From Spirochaetaceae bacterium (lineage in GTDB: Bacteria; Spirochaetota; Spirochaetia; Treponematales; Breznakiellaceae), in the NCBI GenBank assembly GCA_031255315.1, contig JAIRSS010000140.1, positions 1-24,697 of the forward strand: a stretch of DNA of 24,697 nucleotides, in the 5' to 3' direction. The notes under the pieces are model-generated. The model did not search any database. It had not been told where the DNA came from and worked only from the letters and a program-made list of their open reading frames with translations. Positions 7,527-15,276 of this stretch are shown here, one piece after another (within the stretch, counting starts at the first letter, position 1; every line of letters begins with the position of its first letter). Made by a program: the position numbers and the translations under genes.

Positions 7527-8528
7527 TTGGCATCACCGGTATTGATCGAGCCAAAATCAACCGACGCGGCTTTTCATTTTTCGGCGGAGGAATACCTTGC
7601 CCGCCGCCTGACAGAAAACAGCAAGGTTTTTATGATCTGGCAGGCTGAAAACTGCGCCATGCTTGGCAGGAATCAGATAGCTCACAGGGAGATTGACGTA
7701 GCTGAGGCGGAACGTTTGGGGATTAGGATTGTCCGCCGGTCAAGCGGCGGAGGTACTATCTTTACCGACATGGGAACGCTGCTCATTTCGGTCATTACGG
7801 CTTTTAAAAACGGGGATGACGCGAAACAGATGCTTGGTATGCTTGCGGACCCGTTGGTGAGCGCCATAAACAAGTTCGGCGTTGAGGCGTATATTCACGG
7901 ACGGAACGATATATTTGTCAATGAAAAAAAGGTATCCGGCATGGCGCAATACATTAAGGACGGGGTATTAGTCAGCCACTGCTCGCTCTTATTTGATACG
8001 AACCTTGACCGGCTGACAACTGTGCTTCGCACGGATGTCGGCAAGATAGTATCCAAAGCGCTGGCTTCCATGCGCAGCCATGTAACAAATCTATCGGAAT
8101 ATATGCCTGTATCCCGCACAACGGGCGAATTCAGGGATATGCTTACGGCTAGTTTTGTTGAAGATTTAAATCTTGATGAATATGAATTGACAGAGGAAGA
8201 TATTCAAAAGATACATGAGATCCGTCTGCAAAAATATGCGAACAACACGTGGAACATAGAATCGGAGCCGCGCTTTTCTTACCGCAATGCCAGACGTTTC
8301 CCCGGTGGGAAGGTGGAAGTACACCTGAATACCGAACACGGTATCATAAAGAGCTGCGTATTGAACGGCGACTTTTTGGCGCTTCTTCCTGTCCGCAGGC
8401 TTGAGGAGAGGATCGAGGGTCTGCCGTACCGCATCAATACGGTAAAGGAGGCGCTTTCATCTTTCGATCTTGTACCGTATCTGGGTACTATTACTCTGGA
8501 CGAGCTGCTCTCCTGTGTATTTGAGTAG
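7527..8528 (+). CDS. lplA: Lipoate-protein ligase A
   Basis: This 333-residue enzyme activates free lipoate with ATP and attaches it to the lipoyl-domain lysine. RRSSGGG (70-76) is the lipoate-binding loop, and NDIFVNEKKVSGMAQ (127-141) contains the catalytic lysine, probably Lys135, before VSG. A C-terminal domain of roughly 90 residues is present, including RRFPGGKVEVHL, as in E. coli LplA and the bipartite ligases. The start is TTG at 7527: CAGGAGAA lies 10 bases upstream and no in-frame ATG precedes the conserved region. It lies between E3 and lipA. The obvious substrate is the free-standing lipoyl protein at 264-491. Confidence 0.92.
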   Translation: MASPVLIEPKSTDAAFHFSAEEYLARRLTENSKVFMIWQAENCAMLGRNQIAHREIDVAEAERLGIRIVRRSSGGGTIFTDMGTLLISVITAFKNGDDAKQMLGMLADPLVSAINKFGVEAYIHGRNDIFVNEKKVSGMAQYIKDGVLVSHCSLLFDTNLDRLTTVLRTDVGKIVSKALASMRSHVTNLSEYMPVSRTTGEFRDMLTASFVEDLNLDEYELTEEDIQKIHEIRLQKYANNTWNIESEPRFSYRNARRFPGGKVEVHLNTEHGIIKSCVLNGDFLALLPVRRLEERIEGLPYRINTVKEALSSFDLVPYLGTITLDELLSCVFE

Positions 8529-8561
8529 CAGGCTGTTTGGACTCAGAATAGTGTTAAGAAG

Positions 8562-8590
8562 AACCGCAGATTACGCAGTCATCTGCGGTT
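8562..8590. terminator. Perfect 10-bp hairpin between lplA and lipA
   Basis: AACCGCAGAT (8562-8571) pairs perfectly with ATCTGCGGTT (8581-8590) around a 9-base loop, 33 bp after the lplA stop. A T6 run comes only 13 bases later, so it is not a canonical intrinsic terminator; it may slow or process the transcript. The separate promoter for lipA downstream fits an operon boundary here. Confidence 0.5.
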
Positions 8591-8626
8591 AAAAGCTGTC
8601 AAATTTTTTAGGTATGTAATCATGAC

Positions 8627-8656
8627 GCGACATGAGGCAAGGCGTTTTGGTATAAT
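8627..8656 (+). promoter_or_regulatory. Putative lipA promoter
   Basis: A perfect TATAAT lies at 8651-8656, with GCGACA at 8627-8632 and an 18-bp spacer. A transcript from here would start near 8662, which excludes the GTG at 8659 as the lipA start and favours ATG at 8680. Confidence 0.55.
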
Positions 8657-8679
8657 CAGTGTACCCAGGAGTGTTATTT

Positions 8680-9540
8680 ATGGATACGCAAACACGAACT
8701 AAGCCGGCGTGGCTTCGAAAAAAACACGTTGTTAACCCTAACCAGGGTTTAGTGGAAGAAATACTAACAAATCTTTCACTTAATACAGTGTGCAGGGAGG
8801 CGATGTGTCCGAATTACATGGAATGTTTTGCCCGTAAAACGGCCACGTTCCTGATTTTGGGAAAAAACTGCACACGGAACTGTGCTTTTTGCAATGTTAC
8901 ACACAGCGATCCCTTGCCGGCGGATCCTGACGAACCTGAGCGCGTCGGGAAGGCGGCCGCCGGTCTGGGGCTTCGTTATGTGGTGGTGACTTCGGTAACG
9001 AGGGACGACCTGCCCGACGGAGGGGCGGCGCATTTTGCCGCCGTCGTCAGGGAAATACGGAAGCGAAGCCCGGCAGCCGCGATAGAGGTACTTATCCCCG
9101 ACTTTCAGGGAAACGAGGCGGCGCTTGCTGTAGTGGCGGAGACCGGCCCCACCGTTATAAGCCACAATGTGGAGACCGTCAGCGGCTTATACAGCCAAGT
9201 AAGGGCGCAGGCGGATTATCGGCGGTCCTTAGGCGTGATAAAAAACATCGGCAGGCTGAATTCACGGATCCGCAGCAAAAGTGGGATTATGGTAGGGCTT
9301 GGCGAAACCAGGGAACAGGTTTTGGAACTTTTCGAGGATCTGCGTTCGGTTGGCTGTTCGATCCTGACCATCGGGCAGTACCTCGCTCCGTCACGAAAAC
9401 ACTATCCTGTCAAAGAGTTTGTAAGGCCGGAAACATTTGACGAGTACAAAGCGACGGCGATGAGCATGGGGTTCGAGTACGTAGCCTCGGCGCCGTTCGT
9501 CAGAAGTTCATACCGCGCGGATGACGCGCTGGGGCTTTAG
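8680..9540 (+). CDS. lipA: Lipoyl synthase
   Basis: This 286-residue radical SAM enzyme inserts two sulfurs into a protein-bound octanoyl group. The LipA-specific auxiliary cluster motif is CREAMCPNYMEC (Cys38, Cys43, Cys49), and the radical SAM motif is CTRNCAFC (Cys64, Cys68, Cys71). The C-terminal RSSYRA provides the serine that ligates the auxiliary cluster. ATG at 8680 is preceded by AGGAG at 8667-8671; it also agrees with the predicted promoter. No LipB octanoyltransferase is encoded in the window, so the substrate must be octanoylated by LplA or by an enzyme elsewhere. The gene ends 18 bp from the convergent regulator gene. Confidence 0.95.
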   Translation: MDTQTRTKPAWLRKKHVVNPNQGLVEEILTNLSLNTVCREAMCPNYMECFARKTATFLILGKNCTRNCAFCNVTHSDPLPADPDEPERVGKAAAGLGLRYVVVTSVTRDDLPDGGAAHFAAVVREIRKRSPAAAIEVLIPDFQGNEAALAVVAETGPTVISHNVETVSGLYSQVRAQADYRRSLGVIKNIGRLNSRIRSKSGIMVGLGETREQVLELFEDLRSVGCSILTIGQYLAPSRKHYPVKEFVRPETFDEYKATAMSMGFEYVASAPFVRSSYRADDALGL

Positions 9541-9558
9541 CCGGCCAATGTCCCGAAG

Positions 9559-10704
9559 TCATTCCCGCCTTATTCCAAAGGACTGCGGGTTTGATCTGTT
9601 TTCATACGAGTATGCCGCAAACCTTGTTATAACGGCAGCGCGGCTGTTGACGCCCAGTTTCCGGAGAATATTTCTTACGTGGAATTTTACGGTAGAGATG
9701 TTTATAAAGAGACTTTCGGCGATTTTTTTGTTGTCAAACCCTTGGAGTATCAGGACCGCGACTTCTATCTCCTGGGCCGACATATTATAGGTATCCAGAA
9801 ATTCAAGTTTTGGATCCGATGGATGCGTTACTTTTTTCATATCCACAAAGATAAAGAAAAACCGTAAGTTTCCCTCAACTCCGGCGATGCAGTGCGGCTC
9901 AAAATAAAAATCGTGTTTTCCAATGCGAAGCGTAACCGGGTTTATAATCTTGTTTATTTTCATGCCGGTTTGTTCGTATAAAAGAGCGTCTATCGCGAGA
10001 ACTGAGGCTACCGTACTTTCGGAGTTAAACATATCGGACACGATGGATACAAAAAAGTTATTAGTGTATACTATTATACCCTGCTCGTTGATTACCGCCA
10101 AACCAAAGCCTTGTACTGATGCCGCGACATCTAAAAAGTTGATGTAATTTTTATTCTCCTGGTACTGTTTATAGAGGGATAGACTCTCGTTGAAGATGGA
10201 TCCGATGAGACTGAGAAGCTTCAATTCGTATTCTGTAAAATCTCCATGCTCTTTCGTTTTAAACACATTAACGGCGTGATAGGGAGGTGGTGATGTGATA
10301 GTACCGTATATTACAACTTGATACGGATTATTCGCTTCTATCAGAAGTTCCCCGTATTTGGTAGAATAGAACTCCTCGCTGCTTGCGATATCCAAAATCG
10401 TAAAAATGTTTCTCTGGGGGTTTTCCTGCACAAGATTTGGTATGCGCTGTATAAAAAGGTCGTCATCCATGATGTAGTTTCTGTATTTTGCGAGGTTCTC
10501 CGCCAGCGTAGCGGTGCCCCTGATGCTTTCCACAATAACCTTGCCGTTATGATCCTTGCTGAACGTTGTATAAACGCTTAGGGGGAAGTTGAAATACTCC
10601 AGAAGAGCGAACTGAACATTGCATATAAAGTTGTCATAGTTTTTGTTGATGTAAAAGCTGAATTTCAGCAGCTTCTCATAATCAGCAACCGTTATCTTTG
10701 GCAT
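9559..10704 (-). CDS. LuxR-type regulator with GAF/PAS-like sensor region
   Basis: This 381-residue protein ends in a LuxR/FixJ-type helix-turn-helix (about 306-365): MSAQEIEVAVLILQGFDNKK, then IAESLFINISTVKFHVRNIL, then RKLGVNSRAAV. Residues 1-185 look like a GAF-type or related sensor domain. Residues 195-285 have the strand pattern of a PAS domain, with GLAVINEQGIIVYTNNFF. No receiver domain or phospho-acceptor aspartate is visible, so it probably senses a small ligand or acts directly. A good AGGAGG precedes the ATG. It is convergent with lipA and may control the lipoyl/dehydrogenase cluster, though that is only inferred from position. Confidence 0.85.
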   Translation of the reverse strand: MPKITVADYEKLLKFSFYINKNYDNFICNVQFALLEYFNFPLSVYTTFSKDHNGKVIVESIRGTATLAENLAKYRNYIMDDDLFIQRIPNLVQENPQRNIFTILDIASSEEFYSTKYGELLIEANNPYQVVIYGTITSPPPYHAVNVFKTKEHGDFTEYELKLLSLIGSIFNESLSLYKQYQENKNYINFLDVAASVQGFGLAVINEQGIIVYTNNFFVSIVSDMFNSESTVASVLAIDALLYEQTGMKINKIINPVTLRIGKHDFYFEPHCIAGVEGNLRFFFIFVDMKKVTHPSDPKLEFLDTYNMSAQEIEVAVLILQGFDNKKIAESLFINISTVKFHVRNILRKLGVNSRAAVITRFAAYSYENRSNPQSFGIRRE

Positions 10705-10978
10705 GATTTCGTCCTCCTTCCGGCAAGCATGTCCGTTTTCTTATCTGTAGATCGAAGAGGTTTTGAAACGTGGATAGCACGGACGTATCGGCTGTATGTT
10801 AAAATTGCCCGCTGAAGGCGGACATGGACATCTTTGGAAGTGGTCAGACGGGAGGAAACAGCCCCTTCCGTCCAATGAAAGCCGAAAAGCAGGCCCCAAA
10901 AGGGACTTTAATCTCAAGGCCGCAACCCCGTCCGAATAGCTGCCAAGGCGCCAATACTCAAGAACCAGCTTGTACTAC
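10705..10978 (-). other. Long structured leader of the luxR-type gene, no gene recognised
   Basis: The roughly 410 bp between the regulator and the next gene upstream hold no convincing protein gene. Downstream of the predicted promoter, the minus strand carries several possible hairpins: GACGGGAGG with CCTTCCGTC (about 10847-10872, + strand), CCGC/GCGG (about 10809-10821) and CCC/GGG around CAAAA (about 10893-10905). A frame free of stops runs on the minus strand over most of it but lacks ATG and a ribosome site. It could be a regulatory 5' leader, a small RNA or a dispersed repeat; I do not recognise a known riboswitch. Confidence 0.35.
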
Positions 10979-10984
10979 AAAACC

Positions 10985-10993
10985 ATAATAGCA
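10985..10993 (-). promoter_or_regulatory. Extended -10 promoter for the luxR-type gene
   Basis: On the minus strand this reads TGCTATTAT, an extended -10 element, with TTTTGT-like bases about 17 bp upstream and AT-rich DNA before that. Transcription would start near 10978, giving a leader of about 270 nt. Confidence 0.4.
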
Positions 10994-11064
10994 CAGACAT
11001 TTTCAAAACAAAAGAAATTTTTCACAAATTTTCACCTGACCTGGCGGTCGGCTTGGGCAATGCC

Positions 11065-11114
11065 GCCGCTTTATGATTCCCCCTCCCATACCCCCAGGTT
11101 ATCATGGTTTTTAA
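11065..11114. repeat. Dispersed 49-50 bp repeat, copy 2
   Basis: Near-identical partner of 29-77, with one extra A in the CCCCC(A)GGTTATC stretch. It ends exactly where the stop codon of the FAD oxidoreductase gene begins, so on the minus strand it forms the start of that gene's 3' untranslated region. Adjacent GGCGG/CCGCC arms (11043-11068) can form a hairpin just beyond it. Confidence 0.75.
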
Positions 11115-12500
11115 TTAGATAGATACTGAGGCGGACCGGTCCTGATATGGTTCGAGGAAAGCTCCGTCCCTGATGAGGGACTTTCGCAGGGCGGCTGTAT
11201 CCATTAACTGAACTGCAATACCGGCTTTGGCGGCGAGGGCCGCGGCGGTTCCGGCGGCCTGCCCCATAGCCATGACGAGCGGTGTGGTCCGTACAGCCGC
11301 CAGCGCCTCATGGGTTACGCTGATACAGCGCCCGGCGATGAGCAGGTTTGCTATTTCCCGGCTTATCAGGCTGCGGTAGGGCACGGAATACCAGCTTCCC
11401 GGTTTTAGGAAGGTGTGATTGGTTTCAAGGCCGTCCGGGGAATGAATGTCGATAGGATATCCCGCCATGGCGACAGCATCGTCAAACATGACATTCTCCA
11501 AAAGGTCCTGTTCAGTCAGTTTATACGCGCCGTTAATTTTGCGGCTTTCCCGAATACCGATATTCGGTCCGGTGGAAAGCATTACGCTGTTCTCAAAACC
11601 GGGAATGCGGGATCTCAAAAAACGGAAGAGTTCAAAGCACTGCCGGCGTCCCTCGATTTCGGCATCGGTTAAGTCAAAGGGATCAACGCCGCTTTTTTTG
11701 ATGATCCGGCTCATGTTCACAATAAATTCCCCCGGATTATTTGTTTCAAAGCAGAGGATCTGATTCCGGTCGATGGTGAATGTTCCCGCCGTCCTGGCTT
11801 TTTGGATAAGCCTGTAGCCCCCCTGTATGCCGGTGCGGGGTATTTCCCGGAGCCGGTCGAAGGGCACGGTTTGCAGCATATCGTCCCGGTTATCAAGTAC
11901 ATAATCCATCAACTTCTCGCGATCTACGTTGTAGAGCTTCATGTTCATGGTCATGGGCTGGGCAAGGCCGTCCTGTCCGCGGCCGAATTCGGCGCTTACC
12001 CCGGCATGTACCGCCATATCCGCATCGGCGGAGGCGTCAATATAGACCTTCGCGGAGGCGTCGAAAAATCCGTTCTTGGAAAACAGTTTTACTCCGTTTA
12101 TCTTTCCGTCCCGCGCCTCGCAGCCCGTATAAACCGTATGATAGAGCGGTTCCACCCCGGCTTCCAGGACCATATTTTCCAGAACCAGTTTCATCCCTTC
12201 GGAATCAAAGGGCGTAACGGAACTGGCATAACCGGCAAAGTCTTCCATATGACCGGGGGAGAATCCTTCCTTTATCATACGCCGGATAAACTCGCCGGGG
12301 ATGCCGTCTATGACCTGGCGCGTACCCGCATGGTAGGTCATCTGTGGGCCGGTTCCTCCCGAGGTCAAAGCTCCCCCCAGACAGCCGTATTGTTCCACGA
12401 CCAGCGTCCGGGCCCCGTTCCGGCCTGCGGCTATGGCGGCCATTGCGCCCGCGGGTCCGCCGCCTATCACGATGACATCATAGTCAGATAGGGGTTTCAT
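11115..12500 (-). CDS. FAD-dependent oxidoreductase (PF12831-like)
   Basis: This 461-residue flavoprotein has a dinucleotide-binding motif VIGGGPAGAMAA (11-22) with Glu36 at the end of the second strand. YGCLGGALTSGG follows, which is typical of the FAD_oxidored family. The C-terminus has ANLLIAGRCISVTHEALAA then PLVMAMGQAAGTAAALA, the second FAD-contacting segment. ATG at 12500 is chosen over ATG at 12518 because AGGGAG lies 8 bases before it; the site sits inside the end of the upstream gene, 2 bp apart. Family members oxidise or reduce diverse small molecules, and some are linked to heterodisulfide-type iron-sulfur partners, none of which is here. The substrate is unknown. It is the last gene of the ROK-led operon. 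Confidence 0.8.
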   Translation of the reverse strand: MKPLSDYDVIVIGGGPAGAMAAIAAGRNGARTLVVEQYGCLGGALTSGGTGPQMTYHAGTRQVIDGIPGEFIRRMIKEGFSPGHMEDFAGYASSVTPFDSEGMKLVLENMVLEAGVEPLYHTVYTGCEARDGKINGVKLFSKNGFFDASAKVYIDASADADMAVHAGVSAEFGRGQDGLAQPMTMNMKLYNVDREKLMDYVLDNRDDMLQTVPFDRLREIPRTGIQGGYRLIQKARTAGTFTIDRNQILCFETNNPGEFIVNMSRIIKKSGVDPFDLTDAEIEGRRQCFELFRFLRSRIPGFENSVMLSTGPNIGIRESRKINGAYKLTEQDLLENVMFDDAVAMAGYPIDIHSPDGLETNHTFLKPGSWYSVPYRSLISREIANLLIAGRCISVTHEALAAVRTTPLVMAMGQAAGTAAALAAKAGIAVQLMDTAALRKSLIRDGAFLEPYQDRSASVSI

Positions 12501-12502
12501 GA

Positions 12503-13084
12503 TTATGCTCCCTGACACCGTAAATGATGATAGGTATGGGCAAACGCGTGAGCCCCTATTTCCGAAAGGCCCCGTATGCCTGTGCGTCCTATTTTAAAGG
12601 GGCCCGCGATGAGCATGGGAACCTGGTACAGCCTGCTGGTAAGTCCCAGCACGGTACATTCCAGAAAGTGATAATATTCATGACTTAAAATCAGATTTCG
12701 GGCGGTCCGCTCATCCAGTTTATTTTGCTCCGCCCAGAGCGCGATGGAGCGGACATAGAGGCGGATGCGCTTCCTTCCGGAAAGATAATCGCTGAAGTAC
12801 CGAAAATTTCCCATAACATAATCTTTGTCCACTTCTTCGCACGAGAGGCCGCTTCTTCCGGCGATAATAAAGAAATCCCCTTCCCCGTCATATTTTTTGA
12901 AGGTGTCCGCCGCCGCTTCCGCTCCCCGGTCCCAGGCCATTTTTACAATCCCTCTTCTGTCTTCCGGGGGAATTTTTCCATAACAGTAATCGTAACGTAA
13001 TTCTTTTTCCGCGAGATCAAGCCCGGGAAACGGCAGGGTATAATCAGGCGTATTTCCTCTGCCAGTTTGCTGCGCTTCGTCCAT
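12503..13084 (-). CDS. Small HExxH protein, possible zinc hydrolase, function unknown
   Basis: I do not recognise a named family for this 193-residue protein. It contains LILSHEYYHFLE with the HExxH zinc-protease signature at 135-139 (His135, Glu136, His139). A glutamate in LSEIGAHAFAH (Glu175) is about the right distance to be a third ligand. Helical predictions around both would suit a minimal gluzincin-like fold. No signal peptide or membrane segment is evident, so it is probably cytoplasmic. GGAGG sits 4 bases before the ATG. It lies between the hydantoinase-like ATPase gene and the FAD oxidoreductase gene with tight spacing, so it may process a pathway substrate or a partner protein. HExxH alone occurs by chance in many proteins. 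Confidence 0.6.
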   Translation of the reverse strand: MDEAQQTGRGNTPDYTLPFPGLDLAEKELRYDYCYGKIPPEDRRGIVKMAWDRGAEAAADTFKKYDGEGDFFIIAGRSGLSCEEVDKDYVMGNFRYFSDYLSGRKRIRLYVRSIALWAEQNKLDERTARNLILSHEYYHFLECTVLGLTSRLYQVPMLIAGPFKIGRTGIRGLSEIGAHAFAHTYHHLRCQGA

Positions 13085-13111
13085 AAAACCTCCAAGTCTC
13101 CCCCCTGGCTC

Positions 13112-15262
13112 CTAATCGAGCCTTCCGGTCCCGATAATGATGAGGGGCGTGTCGTCCGGGTAGCCGGAAAGTTCCACCCCTCCCAGGCTGTAGATCTGCT
13201 CATCCGCCGGCAGCCCCGAAAGATCGATGATCCGTTTTCCCACGATAATATACAGATTCGGCAGGGTAGTTCCGCCGTCATCATAAATCGTTAGTTCCCG
13301 CAATATCCGGGCTGTCCCGTCCCGCCAGCCGCCGGAGACGGCCTGTAGGACCCTGGCGTCCTTTTTCTGAAGCCGGATAATTCCCTCTTCATCCACGAGC
13401 CGCAAAGGTTTTGTTTTTTTTCTGATAAGGCCAAAATATTTTTTTTCTGTTTTATCGTACTGTACCGCGTACATGCCTTCGCTTTGGGCGCTTATAGTCA
13501 GCGCTTCGCTCTTTACATCCAAGTTGTCCGCGGCGATTGCCAGGAGGTCTTTTTCGGAGAGCCTGCGGTTCAGCAAATTTTTACTGCGCATTTCCGTAGC
13601 TCCCACCGCGATGGCCCGCACCAGATTGCGCTGGGTGTCCACCTGGACGCTGACTTCCACCGTGCCCGGCGCCGCCCCGCCGGCGATTGCCTTTTGTTCG
13701 GCTTCCCGGCGTATGGCGATAATATCGTGGTCCGAGGGATTCACGATGATCCGCTCCACCATGTCCCGGACCAGGGCAAGGGCTACCCCGATGGTGGAGA
13801 TCACCGGCGCGTTCCGGGCAATCCGATGCCGATGCCCCATCGTCTTGGCAAGGTGGGGGACCACCGCCGCCGCGCCGCCGCCGCCGCCGACAAATTCGGT
13901 GGTTCTGGGGTCCATGCTGTAGTCTCGAAGCAACTGGGCGGCCACTTTGCTGTTTTTCTTTGCCGAAAAAGCCAAGACCTGCGCGGCGGCTTCTTCCACC
14001 GTACAGCCCATAGTATCCGCCAGGGGCCGCCACGCCTTGCGGGCGGCTTCTCCGTTTCCCGTCGCGTAATCGCCTGGGGGAACGAATCCCGCGATATTCG
14101 CCGCTCCCGCCAGGCTCAGGGCCAGGATAAGACCGTCGTCACACTCAACACACGCGTAGGCGGGGTCCCCTTCTTTGGGGTGTACCTCTTTCAGGCGTGG
14201 ATTGACGATCTTTTCCGCTCCGGTGTACACCTCGTAGGCAAGGCCCGCGATGTGAACGCTCCGGGGACCCACATCTACCGCCTTGCCGTTTTTCAGTTCC
14301 ACCATGCTGCCCCCCCCTATGCCGACGGTACGGACATCCAGGCTGCTCAGGTAGGTTTTGTGTCCTCCCACCTCAGCGTATTTAATCATAACCTTACCGT
14401 CTTTTACACAGGAAATATCCGTGGAGGTTCCTCCCACCTCAAAAAAGATGCCGTCAGTGAGCTTTTCATACATCAGCGCCCCGGCGACCCCGGCGGCGGG
14501 GCCTGACAAAATGGTGAGGATAGGCCGCCTCCGTACTTCCTCCACGGTCATGACGCCCCCGTCACACCGCATCACCATGAGGGGGCTTTTAATATCCGCC
14601 GCCTGAATGCTCCGCTCTGTCATCACCGCGGCTTCCAGCATTTTGGGCATGATGCTGGCGTTTACCACCGCGGTACGGGTACGCATCTTGAGACCATAGA
14701 GTTTTGATACGTCATTGGTAGCCGTAGCAGGGATTCCCCTTTCAACACACCTGGCAAGAACGGCATTTTCGTTTTCAGGGTCGTCAACGCTGAAGGCTTC
14801 GGCCGCTACTATGCTGACGCTTCCCGTTGCGGCCAGGCTGTCCAGAGCGGCTCGAATCTGAGCCTCCATGGCGGCGGGGTTGCCGGTTTCAACATAGGTA
14901 TTGGAAGACCTCAAAAACTTTCCAGCCGCCAGTTCAATATTGCCGATGTTGGTATCACTTTTGCTTTTTATTCCCTCGAACCCCCGGCCTAGGGTTACAA
15001 TGCCAACCTGGGCCACATCCCCCTCTAACAGGGCGTTGGTGGCCTGGGTTGTTCCATGGGCAATAAAAATAACGTCCTCAGGCTGTATCCCGCACTGTTG
15101 CATTACCATGCGCAGAGCCTCTACTATCCCCGCCGCCACGCCCCCGGCGGCAAAATGGGTGGTGGGGACCTTGCAGGTGCCGATGAGTTCATAGGTTTCG
15201 GTATCAATGGCAACGGCGTCCGTAAAAGTCCCGCCCACGTCAATTCCAATACGTACCTTCAT
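13112..15262 (-). CDS. Hydantoinase A/5-oxoprolinase-type ATPase
   Basis: This 716-residue protein matches the HyuA half of ATP-dependent hydantoinase/oxoprolinase/acetone-carboxylase enzymes. The ASKHA phosphate loops are IDVGGTFTD (7-15) and FEVGGTSTDIS. HGTTQATNALLEGD (69-82) and the LSGPAAGVAGA stretch are standard for the family, and a glycine run FVGGGGGAAAVVPHLAKTMG lies in the C-terminal half. Length is normal. The usual HyuB partner gene is not in the window, so this subunit may act alone or with one of the unusual neighbours. Activation of an amide or carbonyl by phosphorylation is the expected chemistry. It follows a transporter gene with a 14-bp gap. Confidence 0.85.
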   Translation of the reverse strand: MKVRIGIDVGGTFTDAVAIDTETYELIGTCKVPTTHFAAGGVAAGIVEALRMVMQQCGIQPEDVIFIAHGTTQATNALLEGDVAQVGIVTLGRGFEGIKSKSDTNIGNIELAAGKFLRSSNTYVETGNPAAMEAQIRAALDSLAATGSVSIVAAEAFSVDDPENENAVLARCVERGIPATATNDVSKLYGLKMRTRTAVVNASIMPKMLEAAVMTERSIQAADIKSPLMVMRCDGGVMTVEEVRRRPILTILSGPAAGVAGALMYEKLTDGIFFEVGGTSTDISCVKDGKVMIKYAEVGGHKTYLSSLDVRTVGIGGGSMVELKNGKAVDVGPRSVHIAGLAYEVYTGAEKIVNPRLKEVHPKEGDPAYACVECDDGLILALSLAGAANIAGFVPPGDYATGNGEAARKAWRPLADTMGCTVEEAAAQVLAFSAKKNSKVAAQLLRDYSMDPRTTEFVGGGGGAAAVVPHLAKTMGHRHRIARNAPVISTIGVALALVRDMVERIIVNPSDHDIIAIRREAEQKAIAGGAAPGTVEVSVQVDTQRNLVRAIAVGATEMRSKNLLNRRLSEKDLLAIAADNLDVKSEALTISAQSEGMYAVQYDKTEKKYFGLIRKKTKPLRLVDEEGIIRLQKKDARVLQAVSGGWRDGTARILRELTIYDDGGTTLPNLYIIVGKRIIDLSGLPADEQIYSLGGVELSGYPDDTPLIIIGTGRLD

Positions 15263-15276
15263 ATAAAACCCTGTCC

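Noticed and set aside
8659..8679. GTG at 8659 as lipA start
   Set aside because: It lies next to a perfect TATAAT, upstream of the likely transcription start, and lacks a ribosome site; ATG at 8680 has AGGAG.
10752..10976. Small protein gene on the minus strand in the luxR leader
   Set aside because: A stop-free frame of about 77 codons exists but there is no ATG, no Shine-Dalgarno site and no recognisable motif.
10780..10980. Cobalamin, SRP, 6S or tmRNA in the luxR leader
   Set aside because: None of the diagnostic conserved boxes of these RNAs could be found on either strand.
13863..13890. CCG triplet run as a microsatellite
   Set aside because: It encodes the glycine run FVGGGGG in the hydantoinase-like protein and is expected in that family.
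13484..14506. 340-codon plus-strand open frame across the hydantoinase-like gene
   Set aside because: The minus strand there carries conserved ASKHA motifs; the plus frame has none and no ribosome site.
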